A DNA stretch of 64,000 nt from Theileria orientalis strain Shintoku (taxonomy: Eukaryota > Apicomplexa > Aconoidasida > Piroplasmida > Theileriidae), in NCBI RefSeq assembly GCF_000740895.1, contig NC_025263.1:1674001-1738000 (forward strand). The letters are read 5' to 3'. Each line of letters starts with the position of its first letter. Position 1 is the stretch's first letter. A model generated the notes under the pieces. It did no database searches and was not told the origin of the DNA. It worked only from the letters and a program-made list of their open reading frames with translations. The position numbers were made by a program, and so were the translations under genes. Positions 20,483 through 29,630 of the stretch are shown here, piece after piece.

Positions 20483-22003
20483 TTACGAGTACGGCATGCT
20501 CAAAATGTTCACAGGACTCGCGTCCCGGTTCCGGTCAATCGTGTCCGATATTCTCCTAAACAAGCTGCTGCCCTCAGCGAAGGAGTCGCTCAGGGTGGAC
20601 TTGAAGAGGTCGGTGGACCTAGCGGCGTACTCGCTGTCCTTCAGCCTAGAGTTCAGCGCGTCGGGAGTGTTCAGGTTTGAAAGGCGAATCAGCTCCTGGG
20701 ACAGCTGCTCGTTGAGGTCCAGCTGGTTCTTGAGGTTCTCCTTGTGGAACAGGTTGAACTCCTCCAGACTCCTCTTCTCGTTGCTGCCGACGAAGGCCTT
20801 GCTGCGCGCGCGGCCCGAGAACTTGCTGCAAACGCGCTTGGCTATGTAGTCGTCGTCGATGCCGATCTTCTCGAGCAGCCGCAGCTTCTCGTTGTGACTC
20901 AGCACCTGCTCGTTTAACTCGGCGGTGGCGTCCCGAGCTGAGGTGTCGGCAGTGTGGCTCGAGCCAGGCAATGGCAGATTTGCTCCGCTCGCAGCGGCCC
21001 GGCTGCTGGGCGAGGGGGAATCGAGGGGCTTAAAGTCCTTAAACCTGTTGTAGGAATTCAAATAATCATAGTTGCTTATAAAGTCGTCAAATTTATGCAC
21101 AGGTTCAGCGGCAGGCGCCGGGAAGGGCCTATCGGCCGCCGAGTGGCCCGGGCGCTCCTGAGGAAAGGACGCCCTTTCCGGAGTGAAATTGCCGCCAGCG
21201 AGATTCCCAGAATTGTTATCAACGCCGTTGTAGTTGTTGCTGTCGGAGTAACTAGTTTCGTTGCTGCCAAAGCTGTTACTGTTGTAGCCGTAGCCGAGGC
21301 CATTGCCAGGGTACGCGGAGTGCCCTTTGTCGTGAGTGCGGGCGTAACTGGGCTCCGGAGTCAAATAACTGCGATAAAGCGGGTCAGCGCTGCTGCCGCT
21401 GATGCCCTGGTGGTTAAAATAACTTGGCGAGTGCGAAGCGGCCGAGTTTCTGCTCAGAACGTGAAAGCACCGGTTCCGGAAGCGCTTCGTCTCAATCACC
21501 GCGTCAATGTAGGTCCTCAGGCCGACGTTCAGAAAGTCACGCCCGTTCCTGTCAACATACTCCCTGTAAATCCGGTCGAACTCGTCCTTGTTTAGATATT
21601 TTAAGTACTCGTTCCACAGCTGCTGGTCGCCCGGGGGGGCCGAGTGCTGGTCCCTGGGCACCGCCGAGTAGGAGTCGCCGTTAAAATATTCCAAACTACG
21701 GGAATGTGCGCCGTTGTGGCCGGCCTTTGGAGCGCCAAAGGCCTCGTCGTTGGGGGCAGAGTCGTCCAAATCTGGAGAGGCCGGTTCCGGAAAGGCGGCC
21801 CTGACGTTGTTGTCGCTCCGGGAGAACATGAGTTTGTGGTCGTGAAAACTGCCCGAGGGCTCGAAGGACTCGTTGTTTAAATTTTCGCCGTAGTTCGAGG
21901 AAGATTCAGGCAAGTCGCTCGTCTTTTTAAAGCTGTTCGAAATAGAGGACCTCAACCTGCTGAAGGACCTGCCTATAGAATTCCTGGCCCTTGGTTTCAC
22001 CAT
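20483..22003 (-). CDS. Low-complexity Ser/Asn/Pro-rich protein
   Basis: Single open frame of 506 residues. The N-terminus is basic (Arg/Ser-rich, RSFSRLRSSISNSFKK). The middle contains one ordered-looking block near residues 125-180 (LWNEYLKYLNKDEFDRIY followed by RTYIDAVIETKRFRNR) that may be a small helical domain. The rest is Ser, Asn, Gly, Tyr and Pro-rich. A second helical block near residues 370-460 (NEKLRLLEKIGIDDDYIAKR, then NLFHKENLKNQLDLNEQLSQ) may be a coiled coil. Codon usage is G/C-biased like the similar gene at 18303-19742, so the two may belong to the same functional class. No named family was recognised. Confidence 0.7.
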   Translation of the reverse strand: MVKPRARNSIGRSFSRLRSSISNSFKKTSDLPESSSNYGENLNNESFEPSGSFHDHKLMFSRSDNNVRAAFPEPASPDLDDSAPNDEAFGAPKAGHNGAHSRSLEYFNGDSYSAVPRDQHSAPPGDQQLWNEYLKYLNKDEFDRIYREYVDRNGRDFLNVGLRTYIDAVIETKRFRNRCFHVLSRNSAASHSPSYFNHQGISGSSADPLYRSYLTPEPSYARTHDKGHSAYPGNGLGYGYNSNSFGSNETSYSDSNNYNGVDNNSGNLAGGNFTPERASFPQERPGHSAADRPFPAPAAEPVHKFDDFISNYDYLNSYNRFKDFKPLDSPSPSSRAAASGANLPLPGSSHTADTSARDATAELNEQVLSHNEKLRLLEKIGIDDDYIAKRVCSKFSGRARSKAFVGSNEKRSLEEFNLFHKENLKNQLDLNEQLSQELIRLSNLNTPDALNSRLKDSEYAARSTDLFKSTLSDSFAEGSSLFRRISDTIDRNRDASPVNILSMPYS

Positions 22004-22349
22004 TTCACATTATAAAATGCATTTCCGACGGGAAAGAGTGTAAAAATAAGCGACTCTGATTAAAATACACATTGAAAAATATTAAAATCACTGCCACACA
22101 ACAACTAGTGGCAAACATATATTTTAGTTAGGAATTATGTATGTAGTCAAATGATTTGTATTTATATTTTTTAAACTATAATTAGTAGTGATTTTTGGCC
22201 CCGATGGTGACCATTCTTGACTTTTTCCCTGTTTAACGTAAAATTTGAGATTTAAATGTACCATAGCCGCAGTTTCGCTCCTGTTCCCCCCTTCTCACAG
22301 CGGATTTTGGAGCGTCCTCGTAGAGAGTGCAGGGGCACTGTTTAAACAA
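22004..22349. other. Divergent promoter region
   Basis: A 346-bp AT-rich spacer between two divergently transcribed genes, presumably carrying both promoters. No specific motif could be assigned. Confidence 0.45.
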
Positions 22350-22811
22350 ATGAAGTTTCGGTTTCTGTTGATTCTCTATATAGTAAAGCTAACAATCGCA
22401 GATTATTCCAAAGTCGACGTCGCGGACGAGGCTTCCTTGGAAAAATTCAGCCCTCTGAGGGGGTACATCGGAAACATAGAAGTGTTGATGCTCAAGGCGC
22501 CGAGCGAGCTGACGATTCAGAGCCTGGAGGATGCGAAGGTGCCGGTGTGGAAGTCGAGGCCCACGGAGGCGCTGCGGGAGGCCGTCGTGTACTACCAGCA
22601 CGGCCGAAGGATAGGGCTCTACGTGTACTCCATAGACTACTTCTCGTCGCCGAAGCAGTCGTTTTACATCTACAAGAGGAACAGGTGGAGGTCGTCCTCG
22701 CAGGACAGTTTCGACGCAATGCTGTTCGATAGGGCGCTAGTTTTGACCTTAGGCTCATTCACGACGAGTTCAATGGCTCTAATTTACGTCTTGGTCTTTT
22801 TAATTTTTTAA
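22350..22811 (+). CDS. Small secreted protein, possibly GPI-anchored, FAINT-like core
   Basis: ATG at 22350 opens a 153-residue protein with a clean signal peptide (MKFRFLLILYIVKLTIA). The middle, residues 45-115, has the flavour of a single divergent FAINT module: a strand-rich start, VPVWKSRPTEALREAVVYY, then a Tyr-rich second half. The last 20 residues are hydrophobic and run to the stop codon (SMALIYVLVFLIF at the end), as in a GPI-attachment signal, with small residues just upstream. An in-frame non-ATG extension upstream was not used. A surface or secreted role is likely; identity is unknown. Confidence 0.65.
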   Translation: MKFRFLLILYIVKLTIADYSKVDVADEASLEKFSPLRGYIGNIEVLMLKAPSELTIQSLEDAKVPVWKSRPTEALREAVVYYQHGRRIGLYVYSIDYFSSPKQSFYIYKRNRWRSSSQDSFDAMLFDRALVLTLGSFTTSSMALIYVLVFLIF

Positions 22812-22996
22812 AACTCACGCACGTGGTACTTAACGCAACCAATGTATGTCAAAAGAGTCTTAAGTGTAAATGGCCAGTCTTAAATGCAATCTGATAGATA
22901 ATACAGAGTAGCTAGTTAGTTGACAACGTAAATAAAAGTGTTACTGCCAATAGGCGGTAAATACATTACCGAAGATATGGTGGCGACAAATTGAAG

Positions 22997-24054
22997 TTAA
23001 GCCTTCTGATTCGTGTTGACTTTAACGTTTGGAGGAACTGGGAGTTCACTGAGCGCCCTGTCGATGCTGCCATCGGCCTTGGCCAACTCATTCAGTTCAT
23101 CCTCAAACTAAAGCAGTATTAGCGACATTTGTTGCTTCTGAAAACGGGCAGCTAGGTAGTAGACTAGTTATTTAACTAGGTAACTAAGTAGGTAGGTGAC
23201 GAGTTAAATAAATAAAAAGGAACCTCCTGAGTGGAAATGGAAAGAGTCTGGGTCATGGTGTCAAACACCTCCTGCTGAACCTCCTTGGTCTCCTCCAAAT
23301 CGTCGATTAAATCCTCAAATTTGCTCGAATTACTGTATGTTTTGAGAAATTATTGCATAACGTGGTAGAGTATATAATCCACTACATTAATACTAAATTC
23401 GTAGGTGGTTGTGAATGATTACTTACACAGTGGACTGTAGATATTTCTGGGCGTTTAGCGAATTGGTTAGCGCCGATAGAGCCATATGTTGCATTTGGGC
23501 GCCCTCTAGTGCTATGTTTTGACTCTCCAGGGCGAGTAGTGAGACTCTCAATTTATTTAACTCTTCCGTGAATAATTTTTTACGCTTTAAATGGCCCAAA
23601 GCGGCTGGTCTGTCGCCCTTACTATTACATTCAATGGCTTTATCAACACACTCCTACGAGTAATTTGTGTCAAGTTTCAAAAAATAGTGGCACCAATAGT
23701 CAATACAGATTAATAGTAACTTACTTTAATCTTATTTTGGAGTATCTCTTGCTTCTGAGTCAGATAACTAACTGTGTGTTCACTGTTTGCCAAAGCAGAG
23801 TCTATTTCATTCTGAAAGTAAAAAATGATATAATATAATAAATAAAATGGTAAAAAATTATTAAAAACAAATAAATAATAAATAAAAAGAAAAAAAAATT
23901 GTACAAAAGCTGTAGTAAATATTAAAAATTATCGGTGTAAAAGATATGTAATAAATAATTTATTGTATTTACAAGTAAAGACAAATCTAACTTTTTTAGA
24001 TTTAGAAACATCCCTAACTGGACTGTTTTTGTTCTTTCTGAAGCCGAAAACCAT
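22997..24054 (-). CDS. ESCRT-III Snf7/Vps32-like protein
   Basis: Five exons on the minus strand: 24054-23992, 23811-23725, 23653-23427, 23332-23224 and 23107-22997, giving 198 residues. The signature is KGDRPAALGHLKRKKLFTEE, the helix 1-2 hairpin of CHMP4/Snf7 proteins, followed by the long helix with ALESQNIALEGAQMQ. A charged C-terminal part (FEDLIDDLEETKEVQQEVFD) and an acidic tail (FEDELNELAK) fit the autoinhibitory region. ESCRT-III proteins polymerise on membranes to cut necks away from the cytosol. Apicomplexans keep a reduced ESCRT set, so this is probably one of few members. CHMP5/Vps60 cannot be excluded. No single exon is long, so the gene is invisible without splicing. Confidence 0.82.
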
Positions 24055-25120
24055 TACTGTGTATCAAGTTTCATTTTGAACAATTTAAATAAAACATTAA
24101 ATATAAAAAAACTTAGTCAATCTGTTATAAAAATAGTAAATGTGTAAATTAATACGTTTTTAATATGGAATTATAAGAGTAGCCATTAGGGGAAGAGGAA
24201 AATACAGGTCACAAAAATTCTAACAGATAATGAATATTAAATAAGTGGAATGATAAAGTAGTGGAACAACAGGTATAGAATAAAGTAGTATGTAGGGAAG
24301 TTCGCAAAGTGGTGAATTTATAGATATGAGTAAGGTGTAATGATCTACCAAAAAGGGATATAAAATAAGCAAATATGAGGGTAAATAGGAATTAATATAA
24401 AACGCGTATACACTTTGTAAAAATACAGAGAAAAGGAGTAAATTTGGCATAGATCCGGAATGATGCCATTTGTGTACACAAACAATAATAAACCTGAGAA
24501 TAGACAAGGTGTAATAAAGTAAATATGGAGAATGGATTTGTATTTAAATTAAATAAATACTGCTATGAATATTAAAGAGTTTAATGTGTAATCGGGGCAT
24601 ATTTTCCACGATTCTGACGATGCAATTTATTGATGTGGGGATGATCTCTAGGCCCATCTTGAATCTGCACTTGTACAGATTATTTAATTTATTGTGGGAT
24701 TTAATTAACCAAATTATAGATCAAGGTTAATAATTGTGTTTACCATATTTTTGACCTGAACCAATTCGTTAAGTACAAGCCTAAACTAAAAGCTTAAAAC
24801 AAGTAAGTCACGTTTAAGCTACAAATACGGGTTCATATAGTTAGTTAAGTGAAAAATTTAGATAAGTGATATGTTGTAATGATATTTGGAAATTTTTGGC
24901 CCATATGATCACGCCATTATCCCAATATCAATGCGTCATATCAAATTGTTATATATGCTAATTGGTATAGAATAATAAGTTAATTAACGCATATTTTGAT
25001 AATTTAAATAAGTATTTAATTATTAACTCATAGTTATAAGGTACTGTTAGGCTAGTTTCACTAGAAAATTTAGATATTTCCCCTTAGAATATTATTGATT
25101 CTAACAATAATTCTTAGCTC
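24055..25120. other. Intergenic, AT-rich, divergent promoter region
   Basis: This 1066-bp stretch separates the divergent Snf7-like and eIF1 genes. It is strongly AT-rich. A hydrophobic minus-strand frame at 24220-24507 is explained by composition and not called. A less AT-rich patch at about 24595-24690 stands out slightly, but I could not fold it into a known RNA. Confidence 0.5.
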
Positions 25121-25444
25121 ATGTTCCTTGACTATACCCCTGGTCTCAAAGACCCCTTTACTCAATCAAATAACGATGGTCCTATAAAATTAGTGCATAT
25201 ACGTAATCACCAAAGGAACGGCCGCAAAAGTGTGACGACAGTTCAAGGGCTCGAAGAAAGTCTGGATTTAAAAAAAATGGTTCGCGCATTAAAGAAGGAA
25301 TTCTCTTGCAACGGAACTGTTATAATGCACGCGGAACATGGAAACATTATACAACTTCAAGGAGATAAGCGACAGGACGTCGTCAAGTTCCTTGAGAGAG
25401 AGAATCTCGTCACACCAGATCAAATCAGAATACACGGTGCATAA
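25121..25444 (+). CDS. SUI1: Translation initiation factor eIF1 (SUI1)
   Basis: Small factor that binds the 40S subunit near the P site and enforces AUG selection. The 107-residue single-exon protein contains the SUI1 core: IRNHQRNGRKSVTTVQGLEE, then CNGTVIMHAEHGNIIQLQGD, and KFLERENLVTPDQIRIHG at the end. Length matches the family (108-113 residues). The 5' region ends in a CTTAG just before the ATG, so a non-coding or tiny upstream exon is possible, but the ATG here gives the expected length. Confidence 0.96.
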   Translation: MFLDYTPGLKDPFTQSNNDGPIKLVHIRNHQRNGRKSVTTVQGLEESLDLKKMVRALKKEFSCNGTVIMHAEHGNIIQLQGDKRQDVVKFLERENLVTPDQIRIHGA

Positions 25445-25821
25445 TCTGTTTATATTACTAATATTCGTGTAGTTAATCAAATGTATATACGAGTGGTCAG
25501 GGTGTACAGGACAGTGAGGGTGTGTATGTCTCAAATATATAAGTAACGTGTTGGTTGAAAAAACAAATATGTAAATAACATAGATATATTGGTTTTGGAG
25601 TATAGGTATGTATTGATAATTGATAGTTAGTAAAAAAGGAATAATGTATAAAAAATCTTTGATTTAAAGAAAATAATGGCAAATTATAGTATATAAAATA
25701 TAAAATAAGTAATAATAAATCATATGGAAAGTGTTAATAAAGAAAAATTAAAAGAATAATAGTAAAATATTGTGGAAGACTAATGTGTAAAATTGGGTTC
25801 AAAAGAGGATAAAATTATTTA
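25445..25821. other. Intergenic, AT-rich
   Basis: A 377-bp AT-rich spacer between two plus-strand genes. No further feature is visible; short minus-strand frames here look like composition artefacts. Confidence 0.5.
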
Positions 25822-28800
25822 ATGTATGTCTTTAAAATTATCGCAAATGGAAGTATCATATGTATTATAGCATTGTCGAAGTTAATTTATACATTTAAAA
25901 TCGCAACTCCACCTTTACAAGCATTTGATGTAATAGTAGTAGGAGGAGGCCATGCAGGAACCGAAGCGGCGACAGCGGCGGCAAGAATTGGAGCGAAAAC
26001 ATTGTTAATAACACCTAAATTGTCATCAATAGGTAAATTATAAATTATATGTTAAAACAGTGGTGGAATCAAGTACAGAGATTTAGTGCACACACCATTC
26101 TGAAAATATATATGGAAGCAAGGATTTTAACAGTAAATATAGGTGAATTGAGCTGTAATCCAAGCATTGGAGGAATAGGAAAGGGGAATCTGGTGTGCGA
26201 AATAGACGCATTGGACGGAATCATGGGAAAATGTGCAGACCTATCAGCAATATCATTCAGATGTTTAAATAGATCAAAAGGACCAGCAGTAGTGGGACCA
26301 AGAGCACAAATAGATAGAGACCTGTATAAGTTGCACATAAGAGAACTGTTGAAAGATTACAAGAACCTATGGTTTCTAGAAGGACTAGTGGAAGATGTTA
26401 TCCTAGAACACAGTAGTGAAGATGGTAGTGTAACGAGAAGTGTCGCTGATTGGAATGATGAGAAGGTCACCAATGGGAACGATGATAAAGATGAGAAGTT
26501 GGAAAACACGGAAGATAAACTGAAAGTGAAGGGAGTTAAGCTGAAGGACGGCCAAGTGATCAGGAGTAAAACAGTAATACTTACAACGGGCACGTTTTTG
26601 AGAGGAAGATGTCACATATCAAAGAAAACGTAATTTTAAGTTAAGTAAATAGTAAAATGTAGAAACCAGGGAGGAAGAATAGATAGAATTACAGGAGAGT
26701 TTGAGAGTTCATCAGAAGGGTTGGCAAGTGTATTCAGCAAGTTAAAGATAACCACAAAGCGTTTTAAAACAGGTACGTGAATAAAGTGAAAGCTGGCATT
26801 TAAGAGTGGAATTGGGATACATTATGACAGCGTCAATGATAATGACAGTACCGGTACCAGTAATAACACCAATAACACTAACAACAACAACACCAATAAC
26901 ACTAACAATAACAACACCAGTACCACTAACAATAACAACACCAGTACCACTAACAATAACAACACCAGTACCACTAACAATAACAACACCAATAATAATA
27001 ATAATAATAATAATCATAATTAGGAACGCCCGCTAGATTGGATAAAAGTAGCATCAATTTCGATGGATTGGAGGAGCAACGTAGTGACGAGGATCCCTTG
27101 TTCTTTTCATATTTGCACGAGGATTTTAAAGTAACCAACAAGTTGATAAAGTGTTACAAGACGAAGACGAATCCGAAAGTCCACAAGTAAGAATAAGATA
27201 AGGTTTAGTAACTGACAGCGATAATAATTAGCGATTAACAGTAACCATAAGAGTGAATTACTAGAAGTTACTGACGAAAATTAGCCATTGACAATAACCA
27301 TAATAATTGTTAATGTAGAATAGTGATGGAGAGTATGGACACACTGCCAAATTATGAATCAGGATTAGGACCAAGATACTGCCCATCAATATCAGTGAAG
27401 GTAGGAATACAGCAAGATTAACTGAGTGAAAATAGGTGAAGAGGTTCGCTAATATAGAATCGCACATAATATGGCTTGAGCCAGAAGGGATAAATAGTGG
27501 AATAATATATCCAAACGGATTATCAGGGTCGTTTGATATAGAAACACAAGTATGGTTAATGAACATGATATTGTGTATAATAAATTTGTAGAAGAAAATG
27601 CTGAGGAATATAAAAGGGTTAGAAAACGTTAGAATACTAACACCGGCGTACGATGTGGAATATGATCTGGTGGATCCACGTAATTTGAAGCAGACTTTGG
27701 AGTTGAAGCAGCTGAATAATCTGTACCTGGCAGGACAAATATGTGGAACGACAGGTAACATGTGTAGATAAGTTAGATGGAATAAGTGGATACATGGGTG
27801 ACATAATAAGTTAGGTAACATAAGGAGATACGCTAGGTAACATAATAAGTTAGGTAAACTAAATAGATAGGCTAGGTAAAATAAGTAGCGAAGCTAAATA
27901 AAATATTAGTAAGGTAGTAAAGGGTAAATTAGGCTACGAAGAAGCAGGAGCACTGGGAATAATAGCAGGAATAAACGCAGGTTTGAAAAGCCTGAAAAGA
28001 GATGAGCACTTCATACTTAACAGAGACGAAGGATACCTGGGTGAGTTGAAATAATGAAAAAAGTAAAAATGTAGGCATATTGATAGACGATTTGGTGAGA
28101 AAGGGAATAAATGAGCCTTACAGAATGTTCACGTCGAGGTCAGAGTACCGTCTGCAGAACAGAGTGGACAACGGAGACCTGAGAATGCTGATAAAGGGGA
28201 TGAAGCACGGAGTGCTGAAAGATAGAAGAAGAATAGAGCTGATGAAAGTAAAGTACCGCAAATCAGTAGAGCTGATATCGTTGCTGAAGTCCCTGAGCTC
28301 AAGTAGAAGCTATTGGGGAGTGAAAGATGACATACAGGGAAGAACAGCATGGGATATGCTGAAGGCAGGAAGGAAGTATGAAGAAATAAAGAAGCAAGTA
28401 GAAGAGCTATTGAGGAGCATAAAAGATAATGAGTTTGAAGAATTCTACAGAAAGTATGAAAGGTACCAAAGGGAGGAGTTGCCACTGTCGAATTTGGAAA
28501 CGGAAGCAATCAACTACCTGTTTGGGATAAATACCGATGGCGTTTATTGTGACAACAGTAAGAATGATAAAAGGGAGGAATGGGCTGAGAGTAAAGCAGA
28601 AAAAATGGGCGATCACAAGGAAGATCTAAAAATTGGTGGAACATGTAGAGTAGCAAAAACGCATGAGTTGATAGAGTTGATCAACAGAGTAAATAAACAT
28701 ATAGTAGCGTTTGTGGAAGCACAAGCAAAATATTCGTCATTTGTAAGAAGATACAAAAGTCAGTATCACAAAGCAGTGACAGGGAAGAAGATATACATAC

Positions 28801-29146
28801 ACCCAGATATAAAGTACAACAGGTGTGAAATAATAATATTTGAGACTAGTAGCAGTAAAATAGGTAGAATTGGTAGTGCAATAGTAAAATTAACAGATGA
28901 ATCAGGAGTATAGTTAATACGGTAGTTAGCACTAGCCAAGTACTATTTAGTCGGCGTAGAGTAAATAGAATATCCTGTAAATAAAATAAGGAAACGTGCA
29001 GGGATAATTTTAAATTTATGTCACACGAAGAAATTGAAATATTGACAAAAAAAAGGCCGGAAACAATACAGGAAGCAATGGAACTTCCAGGAGTGACACC
29101 AGCAACGGTAGTACATTTGATGAATTATGTGATAAAGGCCAAGTGA
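25822..29146 (+). CDS. mnmG: tRNA uridine 5-carboxymethylaminomethyl modification enzyme MnmG/GidA (MTO1)
   Basis: FAD enzyme that, with MnmE, modifies U34 of tRNAs in bacteria and organelles. Ten exons join in frame to 776 residues: 25822-26032, 26143-26629, 26663-26772, 27024-27186, 27319-27400, 27436-27549, 27592-27754, 27933-28040, 28075-28822 and 29002-29146. Motifs: FAD loop [71 protein letters not shown] and [17 protein letters not shown]. The last exon carries the conserved C-terminal helices ([17 protein letters not shown], then [13 protein letters not shown]). A hydrophobic leader precedes the FAD loop, as for a protein sent to the apicoplast or mitochondrion. A charged Asp/Lys insertion of about 45 residues follows the ILEHSSEDG stretch. 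Length exceeds the usual 620-650 because of leader and insertions. Confidence 0.92.
26846..27018 (+). repeat. Degenerate minisatellite inside mnmG intron 3
   Basis: The 251-bp third intron (26773-27023) is largely made of ACACCA, GTACC, ACTAACAA and TAACA words repeating with an approximate 24-bp period, followed by an AAT microsatellite near 26993-27015. It keeps two opposite reading frames open by chance. Other introns of this gene are 32 to 180 bp and unrepetitive. Confidence 0.85.
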
Positions 29147-29630
29147 CCACTCGAAACATGAGATAAATGTGAAAATAAGTAAATGTAGTATAGTATACGG
29201 GAAATAGCTAGTAAATTAGTAAAATGCCAAGATGTGGTGCCACGAGTACAGCGAAAACCCTAAATCCTCTAGATAGTAGCCACGACGAGTTCGAAGTTTC
29301 TCTTAAAATAGAGAGAAATGAGAATTGTTAAAATTATATAACAAATTTGAGTAAATGTGTTGAAGTAAAAGGCACAAAATTGTAAAATAGTAACAACATC
29401 GCAGTTTAAAAGTTAAAACAAAGAAAATATATAAAATAATGATAATAAATGTAAATAAAAGTAAAATAGATGATAAGTAAAGATAGTTTGGGGAAAATTG
29501 AGTAAATGTGTAAGTAAATAAGTGGAAAAATAAGAAATAAAAGCATTGGTTGTCTAAGTGGAAGTGTAAAATATTTTATAAGTGTAAAATAAAGTGTAAA
29601 TGAGTAGATCTGAAGATTGACAAGGGAAGA
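29147..29630. other. Intergenic with a short GC-richer island
   Basis: This 484-bp spacer is AT-rich except for 29224-29331, where an ATG opens a 35-codon frame with more balanced composition (ending IERNENC). It does not fold as a tRNA and I know no matching peptide. It may be a uORF or RNA in the 5' leader of the giant gene downstream, or chance. Confidence 0.4.

Noticed and set aside
24220..24507. Hydrophobic 95-codon minus-strand frame in an AT-rich spacer
   Set aside because: Composition (Leu/Ile/Tyr/Ser) is what AT-rich DNA gives by chance; no splice partner, no motif.
24595..24690. Less AT-rich patch considered as a snoRNA or snRNA
   Set aside because: GATGATCT recalls a C box, but no D box at a fitting distance and no terminal stem could be found; it does not match U1-U6 cores.
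29224..29331. Candidate tRNA (contains GTTCGAA like a T-loop)
   Set aside because: The bases around the loop do not form a five-pair stem, and there is no acceptor or anticodon arm.
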